Below, in pieces: positions 18,672 to 28,198 of a stretch of DNA of 64,000 nt. This DNA is from Aquimarina mycalae (lineage in GTDB: Bacteria; Bacteroidota; Bacteroidia; Flavobacteriales; Flavobacteriaceae). The notes beneath the pieces are model-generated. The model had not been told where the DNA came from. It was given only the letters and a program-made list of their open reading frames with translations, and did not search any database. Every line of letters starts with the position of its first letter. The stretch's first letter is position 1. The position numbers were made by a program, and so were the translations under genes. The DNA lies in contig NZ_JARYGY010000004.1 of NCBI RefSeq assembly GCF_029906345.1, forward strand, positions 124,001 through 188,000, written 5' to 3'.

Positions 18672-21434
18672 TTATAAGTTGTTTATAGATAACCCTATGT
18701 AATACTGAGAACCTATAAATCCTGTTCCAAATGCAGTAAAATACTCATCTCCTCCAATATTGGTAGCACCTGCTTTTATAACAGTCTTCAATGCTGGGAT
18801 TCTATAGTTTATTTGAGCATCGATTACTGAGAATGAAGGCACTTCTCCATCACCAAAGGTTGCTTCCCAGAAATATTCATCACTCCATCTATAACTTGCA
18901 TTAAACCCAAAATTCTTAAATAGATTAGTATGACCTATAGAACCTTTTATTTTATGTTTTGGAGTATTAAAGCTTGTTCTGAAATCTGAATCCTGATTTC
19001 TATCAAAATCTTGTTCAGAATATGTATAATTAGCTGCTAGATCGAAACCATGAACTTTGGTAGTAATTCCTACTGTTGCTCCAAAAGAATTAATATCTAC
19101 TGCAGAGTTAGTATATGTCTGATACACTTGAGTATCTCCATTTTGCAAAGCTAATAAGGATAAGGTTCCATCACCAACTTGTCCATATAAAGGAACTAAT
19201 ACATTTTCATTAGAAATAAAATCTTCGTACATGTTATAGTAACCACTCATATCTATAACAAATCCTTTTATTTTTCCTCTATACCCTAATTCGAATGCTG
19301 TTACCTTTTCTGGCTGTACTATTCCAGATTCAGATGCTACAGGAGCTCCGTTAAGTACTGAATTTAAAGAAAAAGAATTTTCATAAGCTGCTCTACCTGT
19401 AATCGAAGCTGTTGTTGATCCTGTAATATTTTGACCATCACCGCTTAAGGTGAAGTTTCTAACATCTCGATCTAAATTCTCTGGAGCCGATCCTACTAGA
19501 ATTGCTCTACCTACATCTAAACCAATAAATAAATCCTGAGTAGTAGGGTTTCTAAATCCTGTTTGTGCAGAAAGACGAAGATTATGATTTCTGTCCTGAC
19601 CTGCAGTATAACCTACTGATAATCTAGGTGAAAAGTTTCCATCAAATAATTCAGATTTGTCGTAACGCACAGAACCTGTTAATTTTAAACGCTCATCTAA
19701 TAATTTCTTTTGGATTTGTGTATATAATCCATATTCAGAATAGCGAATTGGTCCGTCAAAATCAGTAAAAATAGTTCCAGAAGAATTTAATTTATATTCT
19801 CTGAATGATCCCCCTACTTGTATATCAGCAATTTCACTCGTTAAATGACTGAAATTATAATTTAAATCTGCATGTCTAAGTTGGGTAGCATCCTGAAACT
19901 TAGATCCAGTAGCTAAATCTGGATCAGAAATAACTTGTCTAAATACACTTTCGAATCCTGGAGTACCTGGAATCAAACGACCAGTATCTGCTGTTTGTCT
20001 AGCAATTAAATGCGCTTGTTCCGGTAATTGCCCTGCTAATGTTGCTTGCACAAAAGCCCCTGCATATTCTCCAAACCAAGTTTGGTCATCTTTCCAAGCT
20101 CTATTAATATTAATTCCTGTAAATCTGGTATCATAAGAATCACCTGCACTTTCGTCAGTTATATATCCTCTTAAGAAAAAGTTATTATTCTTAAACTCTA
20201 TTTTATGTTGTTGTAAGAAGAAATTACGAATAGAATATCTGTTAGCACCTTGGTAAATAGTTGTTCCTCTACCAATCTTAGCTTGGTAAATAATTTCAAA
20301 ATCATTAGCAAAAGGTCTATAATGCATTGCAGCATCAAATTTGATACTCTCTGCTTTATAGTCATTTAAATCACTTTCTAAATAACCCGTTCTACTTACA
20401 TTTTCATTAGGTAACAGATTTTCAGCTCCTCCAGGCAATACGCCTAAATTAACCAATGCTACACCAACACCTCTAATATTAGTACTTACTTCATCTCCAT
20501 ATACATTCAATCCATCATAATCTGGATCCAATCTAGTACCTGTAATAGGATTAGCAGAAACATCCACTTGACTTGTCGCGAACCAGTCTGTACCTCTTAA
20601 GTAAGAAAAATTAACTTTTCCAGCAAACTTATCAGAGAATGCATGTGCAGCTCTAAAACCATAATCATAAAACTCATTATCTCCTGCAGCTTCCTGAGAA
20701 GTAATTCCTCCTTTACCATATGCACTTATTCCTTGATGATCAAATGGATTTTTACTGGTCATAAATAAAATACCATTAAATGCATTTGCTCCATAAAGTG
20801 CAGAAGATGCTCCTGGTAGTAATTCTACGCTATTTACATCTAATTCCGTCATCCCTAAAAGGTTACCTAAAACGAAGTTCAACGCTGGTGAAGAATTATC
20901 CATTCCGTCCACTAACTGAACAAAACGTGTATTAGCAAAAGAAGCAAAACCTCTGGTATTTACAGATTTAAAGGTTAAACTATTGGTATTGATATCAACC
21001 CCTTTTAAGTTTTCTAATCCATCATAAAAATCCACAGCAGGTGTGCTTTTAATCTCCTTAATCCCAAACCGTTCAACACTTACAGGTGATTCGAAAATTC
21101 TCTCTGGTGTTCTGGAAGCAGAAATAATTACCTCATCTAACTCTGTTCCTTCTTTTAGCGAAATCGTTAAATCACTGGCACTTGCAGTGATGTTTACCGA
21201 TGCTGATTCAAAACCAACACTACTGACTATAATTGTAAACGGAGGTGTCTCCTGTAATGTTAATGTAAATAATCCATCAAAATCGGTAACTGTTCCTACA
21301 GAAGCTCCCTGTAACGATATATTAGCCCCTGGAATTGGTTGATTATTGTTATCAACAACTTTACCACTAATTGTTGTTTGTGCAGTAGCTATAATGCCCA
21401 TAAAAAGCATTATTACTAACGTAATTGTCCTCAT
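18672..21434 (-). CDS. TonB-dependent outer-membrane receptor (paralogue A)
   Basis: A 920-residue receptor. Signal peptide at 1-18 (ending TAQ), then a CarboxypepD_reg-like beta-sandwich (about 20-105, GKVVDNNNQPIPGANISLQG), then a plug domain (about 115-235, with GASSALYGANAFNG) and a 22-strand barrel to the C-terminus. There is no SusD-type partner nearby; the adjacent lipoprotein is of GDSL type, so this is not a classical Sus pair. Energy from TonB drives import of a bound substrate into the periplasm. It shares long blocks with the receptor encoded upstream at 21751-24426, indicating a tandem duplication. The substrate is unknown. Confidence 0.93.
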   Translation of the reverse strand: MRTITLVIMLFMGIIATAQTTISGKVVDNNNQPIPGANISLQGASVGTVTDFDGLFTLTLQETPPFTIIVSSVGFESASVNITASASDLTISLKEGTELDEVIISASRTPERIFESPVSVERFGIKEIKSTPAVDFYDGLENLKGVDINTNSLTFKSVNTRGFASFANTRFVQLVDGMDNSSPALNFVLGNLLGMTELDVNSVELLPGASSALYGANAFNGILFMTSKNPFDHQGISAYGKGGITSQEAAGDNEFYDYGFRAAHAFSDKFAGKVNFSYLRGTDWFATSQVDVSANPITGTRLDPDYDGLNVYGDEVSTNIRGVGVALVNLGVLPGGAENLLPNENVSRTGYLESDLNDYKAESIKFDAAMHYRPFANDFEIIYQAKIGRGTTIYQGANRYSIRNFFLQQHKIEFKNNNFFLRGYITDESAGDSYDTRFTGININRAWKDDQTWFGEYAGAFVQATLAGQLPEQAHLIARQTADTGRLIPGTPGFESVFRQVISDPDLATGSKFQDATQLRHADLNYNFSHLTSEIADIQVGGSFREYKLNSSGTIFTDFDGPIRYSEYGLYTQIQKKLLDERLKLTGSVRYDKSELFDGNFSPRLSVGYTAGQDRNHNLRLSAQTGFRNPTTQDLFIGLDVGRAILVGSAPENLDRDVRNFTLSGDGQNITGSTTASITGRAAYENSFSLNSVLNGAPVASESGIVQPEKVTAFELGYRGKIKGFVIDMSGYYNMYEDFISNENVLVPLYGQVGDGTLSLLALQNGDTQVYQTYTNSAVDINSFGATVGITTKVHGFDLAANYTYSEQDFDRNQDSDFRTSFNTPKHKIKGSIGHTNLFKNFGFNASYRWSDEYFWEATFGDGEVPSFSVIDAQINYRIPALKTVIKAGATNIGGDEYFTAFGTGFIGSQYYIGLSINNL

Positions 21435-21688
21435 ATCCTAAATTAGTTTTTATGTTATGACAACAATATACGCTTTTTTAGTAATTCTATAAAAAAAGTT
21501 AATTTTTTGTATTTTCCTCAGGGATATCATTATGCGATTGCCAATTTTACCCTATTTGCGGTTAAACAGTAATTTTATTAGATACTATTCACGCATAATA
21601 AAGTACAGATTTACAATACGTTTTGCCATTTTTACACCTTAAAAAAGAGGTGTTTAAAATTTCGATAAATTCCCTCATATAAAATAGA
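21435..21688. other. Intergenic region between the two TonB receptor genes
   Basis: About 250 A/T-rich bases without a supported ORF. It must carry the promoter of paralogue A if that gene is transcribed on its own, but I find no exact TAnnTTTG box on the minus strand here. The terminator of paralogue B occupies its right end. Confidence 0.5.
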
Positions 21689-21725
21689 AAAAACCTGTCT
21701 GAAACGTGTTATCAGACAGGTTTTT
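21689..21725 (-). terminator. Terminator of TonB receptor paralogue B, 14-bp stem
   Basis: AAAAACCTGTCTGA (21689-21702) pairs with TCAGACAGGTTTTT (21712-21725) over a 9-base loop. Located 26 bases after the stop codon at 21751 on the minus strand, with a U tract in that direction. It suggests that the two receptor genes are separate transcription units. Confidence 0.85.
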
Positions 21726-21750
21726 AAATGCTTATTTATATTGATTCTAC

Positions 21751-24426
21751 TTATAAATTGTTTATTGTAAGCCCTACATAGTACTGAGAACCAATGGAAG
21801 CTGTTCCTACAGCTGTAAAATATTCGCTTCCTCCAATATTAGTTCCTCCAATTTTAAACGTAGTTTTTAATGAAGGTATTCTGTAGTTAAGTTGGGCATC
21901 AAAAACAGTAAATGAAGGAACATCTCCTACAGCAAAAGCAGATTCCCATACATAATCTCCACTCCATCTAACAGCTGTGTTGAAACCAAAATTTCTGAAT
22001 AAGTTATCGTGTCCGAAACTTGCTTTGGCTTTATGTTCTGGAGTGTTAAAGTTTGTTCTAAAACCAGGATCTTCATTTTGATCAAAATCTTGCTTAGAAT
22101 ATGTATAACTAGCATTAAGATCAAAATCTCCAAATACTTTAGCACTTATTCCAAGAACAGCTCCATAGGAATTAATATTCACATCAGAATTAGTAATTGC
22201 CTGAAAACCTGCAAAATCACCAGTTCCAATTGCGCCTTGAGCTTCTGGAGTCCCTACAGTCCCGCTTAAAGGACTTACTACATCAATAGTAGAAATAAAA
22301 TCTTCATACATATTATAGTAACCACTTAAATCAAGTAATAGTTTACCAAAATCAGCTCTATATCCTATCTCGATTGCTGTTACTCTTTCTGGCTGTACGA
22401 TGTCAGGGTTTGCAATTTCCAATGGCGCAGTACCTCCTGATCTAATAAAACTTTCTACTGATTCTGCAGTATAGGAATTTTCGTATGCTGCGCGACCTGT
22501 AATCGTGGTTCCATTTATGGTTCTTGTATAGCGATCTAAATTATCAGGTGCTGATCCAACTATGGCACCTTCTCCAATATCAAGACCCAAATACAAATCT
22601 TGGGTAGTCGGATTTCTAAAACCTGTTTGGATAGAAGCACGAAGATTACGATTTCTATTCTTCCCTAATGTATATCCTACAGAAAATCTAGGAGAAAAAT
22701 TACCATCAAATAATTGAGATTTGTCATATCGAACAGATCCTGTCAGTTTTAATCTATCATCTAATAATTTTTTCTGTATTTGTGAATACACTCCTATTTC
22801 AGAATAATTAATTGCTCCGTCAAAATCAGTATAAAATGTACCTTCAGAATTTAATGAATACTCTCTAAAAGATCCTCCAACTTGAATATCTGCAAAATCG
22901 CTAGTTATATGACTAAAATTATAATTACCATCTACATGGCGTAATTCTGTTTTAGAGATAAATCTTGATCCCGTTTGAAAATCAGGATTGCTTGTTACCT
23001 GATTAAATGCATTTTCAAAACCAGGAGTACCAGGTTGTAATCGATCTCTATCAGCAAAATCTCTTGCTGCCTGATGCCTCTGCTGATCTGTACCTACGGC
23101 AGTTGTAAATGTAGCTGCATATTCCTGAAACCATTGAGTATCGGATTTCCATCTTCTATTAATATTAATTCCTGTAAAACGTAGATCATACGTATCTCCA
23201 GCATCTTCTGCAGAAATATATCCTCTTACAAAGAAATTATTATTTTTTAGTTCTAGTTTATGCTGTTGAAAAAAGAAGTCATTTAAGGAAAATCGGTTAG
23301 AATCCTGAAATATTGTTTGTCCTTTACCAAGCTTTCCTGCATAAATAATCTCAAAATCATCACTAAAAGGTCTATAATGAATCGCTCCATCAAACTTGAT
23401 ATTCTCTGCATTATAATCAGTAAGGTCTGATTCATTGTATCCCGTTCTGGTTACAACACCAATACCAGGAATAACAGCTCTTACCTCATCTCCATATACA
23501 TTTAGACCATTATATGCAGGATCTAGTTCACGACTTTCTCCAGGGTTTTCAATATTCTCTTGACTAACAGCGAACCAATCCGTACCATTCATATAAGAAA
23601 AGTTTGCTTTTGCAGCAAAATTATCCGTAAAAGCATGAGCCAATCTAATTCCGAAATCATAAAATTCGTTATTACCAGCTGCGTCTTGAGATGTAATGCC
23701 TCCTTTTGCATATGCACTGATCCCTTGTTTGTCGAATGGGCTTTTACTGGTCATAAACAATATACCGTTAAAAGCATTCGCTCCATATAGTGCAGAAGAA
23801 GCTCCAGGAAGTAATTCGATATTCTCCACATCAAGCTCATTCATTCCTATAAGATTACCTAAAGCAAAATTCAATGATGGTGAAGTGTTATCCATCCCGT
23901 CTATTAACTGAACGAAACGATTATTCGTAAAGGACGCAAATCCTCTTGTATTAACAGATTTAAACGTTAAACTATTTGTATTTACATCTACTCCTTTTAA
24001 GTTTTCTAAACCATCGTAGAAATCCACGGAAGCAGTGTTTTTAATTTCTTTTACACCAAATCTTTCAATACTTACTGGTGATTCGAATAAACGTTCTGGT
24101 GCTCTAGAAGCTGATATTACGATCAAATCAAGAACATTCCCCTCAATAAGAATTATTGTCACTTCTCCAGATTCAGAAGTTACCTCAACAGAATTAGATT
24201 CATATCCAATACTACTTGCTGTAATTGTAAAGGGTGGTTTTTTGGTAACAGTCAAAGAAAATAGACCATCAAAATTAGTAACTGTTCCTATCGCTTCTCC
24301 TTTCAAAGAAATATTAGCTCCAGGAATTGGTTGGTTATTTTCATCAACAACAGTACCATTAATTGTAGTTTGAGCACTACTTATAGCGCATATCAATAGC
24401 GCTATTACAAAAGTAATTTTTTTCAT
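21751..24426 (-). CDS. TonB-dependent outer-membrane receptor (paralogue B)
   Basis: An 891-residue receptor with the same plan as its neighbour: signal peptide 1-18 (ending SAQ), CarboxypepD_reg-like domain (about 20-105), plug (about 115-235) and barrel, ending in the aromatic-rich YVGLTINNL tail. Blocks such as FYDGLENLKG and LLPGASSALYGANAFNGI are identical or nearly so in both copies, whereas barrel loops differ in length and sequence, as expected if the copies bind different ligands. It has its own terminator downstream. No SusD homologue is adjacent. Confidence 0.93.
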   Translation of the reverse strand: MKKITFVIALLICAISSAQTTINGTVVDENNQPIPGANISLKGEAIGTVTNFDGLFSLTVTKKPPFTITASSIGYESNSVEVTSESGEVTIILIEGNVLDLIVISASRAPERLFESPVSIERFGVKEIKNTASVDFYDGLENLKGVDVNTNSLTFKSVNTRGFASFTNNRFVQLIDGMDNTSPSLNFALGNLIGMNELDVENIELLPGASSALYGANAFNGILFMTSKSPFDKQGISAYAKGGITSQDAAGNNEFYDFGIRLAHAFTDNFAAKANFSYMNGTDWFAVSQENIENPGESRELDPAYNGLNVYGDEVRAVIPGIGVVTRTGYNESDLTDYNAENIKFDGAIHYRPFSDDFEIIYAGKLGKGQTIFQDSNRFSLNDFFFQQHKLELKNNNFFVRGYISAEDAGDTYDLRFTGININRRWKSDTQWFQEYAATFTTAVGTDQQRHQAARDFADRDRLQPGTPGFENAFNQVTSNPDFQTGSRFISKTELRHVDGNYNFSHITSDFADIQVGGSFREYSLNSEGTFYTDFDGAINYSEIGVYSQIQKKLLDDRLKLTGSVRYDKSQLFDGNFSPRFSVGYTLGKNRNRNLRASIQTGFRNPTTQDLYLGLDIGEGAIVGSAPDNLDRYTRTINGTTITGRAAYENSYTAESVESFIRSGGTAPLEIANPDIVQPERVTAIEIGYRADFGKLLLDLSGYYNMYEDFISTIDVVSPLSGTVGTPEAQGAIGTGDFAGFQAITNSDVNINSYGAVLGISAKVFGDFDLNASYTYSKQDFDQNEDPGFRTNFNTPEHKAKASFGHDNLFRNFGFNTAVRWSGDYVWESAFAVGDVPSFTVFDAQLNYRIPSLKTTFKIGGTNIGGSEYFTAVGTASIGSQYYVGLTINNL

Positions 24427-24558
24427 AAATAGGTTATTTTAAATTTTAAGTTGTTTGGGGAACTTAAATTCGTTGAAAATGGATAAACATCAATTTTCGG
24501 CCGCGAAACTAATGAAAAAAAAATTGTTAGAAATCATTTTTATTGATTTTTTACCGAT

Positions 24559-24600
24559 TAAATGCAAAAAAGAGCGATATACCGCTCTTTTTTGCATTTA
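24559..24600. terminator. Bidirectional-looking terminator, 18-bp perfect stem, downstream of glmS
   Basis: Bases 24559-24576 pair perfectly with 24583-24600 over a 6-base loop (ATATAC); the outer part is TAAATGC and the inner GC part is GAGCG. It lies 28 bases after the glmS stop on the minus strand and ends the glmS transcript before the receptor gene. Confidence 0.85.
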
Positions 24601-24627
24601 ATTATATGTTTTCTATCTATAGATTTA

Positions 24628-26475
24628 CTACTCTACTGTAACCGATTTTGCCAAATTTCTTGGTTGATCTACATTCTTATCTAACATCACTGCAATGTGG
24701 TATGACAATAATTGAAGCGGTATTGTAGTTAAAAGCGGTGTCAAAAACTCTATAGTTTCAGGAATTTCAATCACATGATCCGCAAGGCCTTTTACGGTTT
24801 CATCTCCTTCTGTGACAATCCCAATAATTTTTCCTTTTCTGGATTTTATTTCCTGGATATTACTTACTACTTTATCATAATGTCCTTTTTTTGTTGCAAT
24901 AACTACAACTGGCATATGCTCATCAATTAAAGCAATAGGACCATGTTTCATCTCTGCTGCAGGATAACCTTCGGCATGGATATAAGAAATTTCCTTTAAT
25001 TTTAAAGCGCCTTCTAGGGCTACTGGAAAGTTATATCCTCTTCCTAAGTACAAGAAGTTTTTAGCGTCTTTATAGGTATCTGCTATAAGTTTTATGTGGT
25101 CATTTGATTCTAACGCTAATTTTACTTTTTCTGGAATACGCTCTAATTCCTGAAGGTAGTAATGAAAATCACTATTAGATATAGTTCCTTTTCTTTCTGC
25201 TAATTTTAATGCAATTAATGAAAGTACTGTTATCTGAGTAGTAAAAGCCTTTGTAGAAGCAACTCCAATCTCTGGGCCTGCGTGCGTATATGCTCCTGCA
25301 TGAGTTTCTCTAGAAATAGAAGACCCAACAACGTTACACACTCCAAAAACAAAAGCTCCTCTCTCTTTTGCTAATTTAATGGCCGCCATAGTATCAGCTG
25401 TTTCTCCACTTTGTGATATTGCTATTACCACATCATCCTGATGAATTACTGGATTTCTATATCTAAACTCAGAAGCATATTCTACTTCAACAGGAATTCG
25501 AACCAGTTCTTCAAAAATATACTCTGCAACTAGACCAGCATGCCATGAGGTACCACATGCTATAATTAGGATACGTTTAGCGTTAAGAAGTTTTGCCAAA
25601 TTATCATCGATCCCCGCCATTTTAATAATTCCTTCTGCTACTCTCATTCTACCTCGATAGGTATCGCTTATGGCATTAGGTTGCTCATAAATTTCTTTGA
25701 GCATAAAGTGATCATATCCTCCTTTTTCTATTTGTTCAAGATTGATCTGTAACTCCTGAAGATATGGATCAACAAGGCTATCATCTTTGATTTTCCTAAC
25801 TTTGATTCCTTTATTTCTACGAACAATTGCCATTTCACCATCTTCTAGGTAAATTGCATTATTTGTATATTCAATAAAAGGAGAGGCATCCGAAGCAATA
25901 AAAAACTCATCTTCTCCAACTCCTATTGCCAATGGACTTCCTAATCTTGCTACTACAATCTCATCGGGTTTTTGTTTATCAAAAACTGAAATCGCATAGG
26001 CTCCAACAGTTTGATTTAATGCAATCTGAACCGCTTTTCCTAATTTTACATTCTCCTTCGTCTTTACATCTTCAATCAAATTAACCAATACCTCTGTATC
26101 GGTTTCAGATGTAAATGTATACCCTCTATTTGTTAATTCTTTTCTTAGCGACTCATAATTTTCTATAATTCCATTATGAATAATTACCAAATTTCCTGAA
26201 TTGGAATAATGTGGGTGAGAATTTATATCATTAGGCACTCCATGAGTTGCCCATCTGGTATGACCTATACCAATACTACCTTCAGTAGAAATTTCTTTTA
26301 CTAATCTTTCTTCAAGATCGGCTACTTTTCCTTTAGTTTTAGATAGTTTAATATCACTACCATCATAAAGGGCAATTCCTGCAGAATCATACCCTCTATA
26401 TTCCAACCTCTTTAATCCTTTTAATACAATTGGATAGGCCTCCCTATGACCTATATACCCTACTATTCCACACAT
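24628..26475 (-). CDS. glmS: Glutamine--fructose-6-phosphate aminotransferase (isomerizing)
   Basis: A 615-residue enzyme that makes glucosamine-6-phosphate from fructose-6-phosphate and glutamine, the entry step to peptidoglycan and LPS amino sugars. The N-terminal class II glutamine amidotransferase domain begins with the catalytic Cys2 (MCGIVGYIG) and has HTRWATHG and the HNGIIENY segment. Two SIS sugar-binding domains follow (about 290-430 and 460-600, with SQSGETADT and LGRGYNFPVALEGALKLKE). The protein ends in the typical LAKSVTVE tail with the conserved Lys. The gene starts 20 bases after the DUF4270 gene. No glmS ribozyme is expected or seen. Confidence 0.98.
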   Translation of the reverse strand: MCGIVGYIGHREAYPIVLKGLKRLEYRGYDSAGIALYDGSDIKLSKTKGKVADLEERLVKEISTEGSIGIGHTRWATHGVPNDINSHPHYSNSGNLVIIHNGIIENYESLRKELTNRGYTFTSETDTEVLVNLIEDVKTKENVKLGKAVQIALNQTVGAYAISVFDKQKPDEIVVARLGSPLAIGVGEDEFFIASDASPFIEYTNNAIYLEDGEMAIVRRNKGIKVRKIKDDSLVDPYLQELQINLEQIEKGGYDHFMLKEIYEQPNAISDTYRGRMRVAEGIIKMAGIDDNLAKLLNAKRILIIACGTSWHAGLVAEYIFEELVRIPVEVEYASEFRYRNPVIHQDDVVIAISQSGETADTMAAIKLAKERGAFVFGVCNVVGSSISRETHAGAYTHAGPEIGVASTKAFTTQITVLSLIALKLAERKGTISNSDFHYYLQELERIPEKVKLALESNDHIKLIADTYKDAKNFLYLGRGYNFPVALEGALKLKEISYIHAEGYPAAEMKHGPIALIDEHMPVVVIATKKGHYDKVVSNIQEIKSRKGKIIGIVTEGDETVKGLADHVIEIPETIEFLTPLLTTIPLQLLSYHIAVMLDKNVDQPRNLAKSVTVE

Positions 26476-26495
26476 GGTTTTAAATTGTTTGTCAG

Positions 26496-28184
26496 TTAAT
26501 TACTTTTTGCTTTTGTATAAAAAATATCAAGCTTTAAACGTTTGTCATCAGGAACATTAGTTCCATTTCCATAAAGAATTGTTCCTTCATGAGATATTAT
26601 AGATGAAAAGGGGATGATTTCATCTTCTGTATTAGTGGGGGTGAATCCTGCTGCATTAGCTACAATATTAACATTTTGTGAAACAGACAATCCTAATTTT
26701 ACATTATCTATGTCTCCATTTAAAACATTAATTATATGCTGTGTTAACCTTATTCTATAAAACTCTCCATTCTCATCAGAGTCTCTAGTAATTCTTCCTA
26801 AGTGATCAATTACCGAAAGTATTGGAACTGTATTATTCCCTGTTCCATCTGCAATATAATCTATCAGCACCTCTCCTGTTTCTAAATTAAACAAGAAGAC
26901 TCTCTCTGGTTCTGAACTTCTCCTTCCTGGGTTAACAACTTCATTTGTAACAAGGTCTTGATTAATATAAAACTTAAGGCTTGCATCTTTGATTAACCAA
27001 TCTTGTCTGATAAGAAAATCCAATTCGTTTTCTTCTTCTCCGTTTTCGTTAATGATATTACCATTAAACAAATCTACAACAGCATACGCTCCTTCACCTC
27101 CTTTAAGATATAAGTTTTCTTCACCATTAACTTCATCCTGATTTGCCAATTCATCTAAAATCGTTGTATTAAAGTTATTTTCAATACCATTAACTATATT
27201 GTTAGAAAAACTAAGCTCAAGCTCTCCATTATCCTCTATGAAATCTGTTGTATCATCATCATCGTCTTCATCCAAAGTATCTACTTTGTCAAAAGTATAA
27301 AAAAGTGTAATATCGGCATCTGCAATATTAAAAAATACTAAGCTTCCATTACCCGTAACAGGTTGAGTCTTAAAATAAACCCCTCTGAAATAATTTCTAA
27401 AGTTATTGGCGTTACTCAGCTCAACACTTCCTTCTTTATCCAAAAACAATGAAGTAAAATGATCAATAATTGGCTGATCATTAGTTCCCAGAGCATCTGC
27501 TTTTTTTAATGATATTCTTAATCTTGGAGAAAATCTTGTTTTATCTGGATCGGTATCCTCATCAGCTCCATCTGGAGTTGTTAGTACAACTTCATTCTCT
27601 GAAGGCAAAAAGAATTCTATTTCTTTAAGTAGTGTTCCTTCTACAGACATTCCGAAATTATCACTAATATCATTAGAATAATACAACTGTCTATCTTCTG
27701 CTCCAGATCCTAGGTCAAAATCTCTTAAAAAATAATTTGATTGATATATCGATAAATTCATTGGTGCAATTCCGTACACTGAATCTAACTCATACGTATT
27801 CACAACATCACCATCATCATTGACTTCTGATTCTGTAACTGAACTAAAGTAAGGTAAGTTTAAAACCACACTATCTAATACTGCGTTTTCTCCAAAAACT
27901 GGATTCTGACGAGATAATAATACCTGAGATAGCACATTATAAGTTGTCTGGCCATATACTGGGTCATTATATATCCCTAGTAAATTATTAGGAAGATTAC
28001 TTGACTGTACTCTTTCGAATCTCTTACTATATGCTACTGGAACAGCAGTATACTCATCATCTTCGAAATTTACATCTCCGATTACTTCACTTCCAACTGA
28101 ATTAAAATCATCATCACATGATGCAACAGTAAAAACAACAGCTACTATAGCCGTTATTTTGATCATAACATTTTTCAATTTCAT
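26496..28184 (-). CDS. DUF4270 family lipoprotein
   Basis: A 562-residue protein with a lipoprotein signal (MIKITAIVAVVFTVASC, lipidation Cys near 23) followed by DDDFNSVGSEVIGD, the usual N-terminus of DUF4270 proteins of Bacteroidota. The rest is predicted to be beta-rich with many acidic residues and no catalytic motif. The family is expected on the outer membrane; its function is not established. It sits between the GT5-like gene (14-base gap) and glmS (20-base gap) in an apparent three-gene operon. An in-frame ATG at 28166 could be the true start and would give a more standard signal length. Confidence 0.85.
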   Translation of the reverse strand: MKLKNVMIKITAIVAVVFTVASCDDDFNSVGSEVIGDVNFEDDEYTAVPVAYSKRFERVQSSNLPNNLLGIYNDPVYGQTTYNVLSQVLLSRQNPVFGENAVLDSVVLNLPYFSSVTESEVNDDGDVVNTYELDSVYGIAPMNLSIYQSNYFLRDFDLGSGAEDRQLYYSNDISDNFGMSVEGTLLKEIEFFLPSENEVVLTTPDGADEDTDPDKTRFSPRLRISLKKADALGTNDQPIIDHFTSLFLDKEGSVELSNANNFRNYFRGVYFKTQPVTGNGSLVFFNIADADITLFYTFDKVDTLDEDDDDDTTDFIEDNGELELSFSNNIVNGIENNFNTTILDELANQDEVNGEENLYLKGGEGAYAVVDLFNGNIINENGEEENELDFLIRQDWLIKDASLKFYINQDLVTNEVVNPGRRSSEPERVFLFNLETGEVLIDYIADGTGNNTVPILSVIDHLGRITRDSDENGEFYRIRLTQHIINVLNGDIDNVKLGLSVSQNVNIVANAAGFTPTNTEDEIIPFSSIISHEGTILYGNGTNVPDDKRLKLDIFYTKAKSN

Positions 28185-28198
28185 AATAGTTCCTTTTG

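Noticed and set aside
21751..24426. Possible SusC/SusD nutrient-uptake locus.
   Set aside because: The receptors lack a SusD neighbour; the adjacent lipoprotein has SGNH motifs and no SusD helical TPR pattern, so the Sus label is not supported.
24628..26475. A glmS ribozyme or riboswitch upstream of glmS.
   Set aside because: The gene starts only 20 bases after the DUF4270 gene; there is no leader long enough for such an element.
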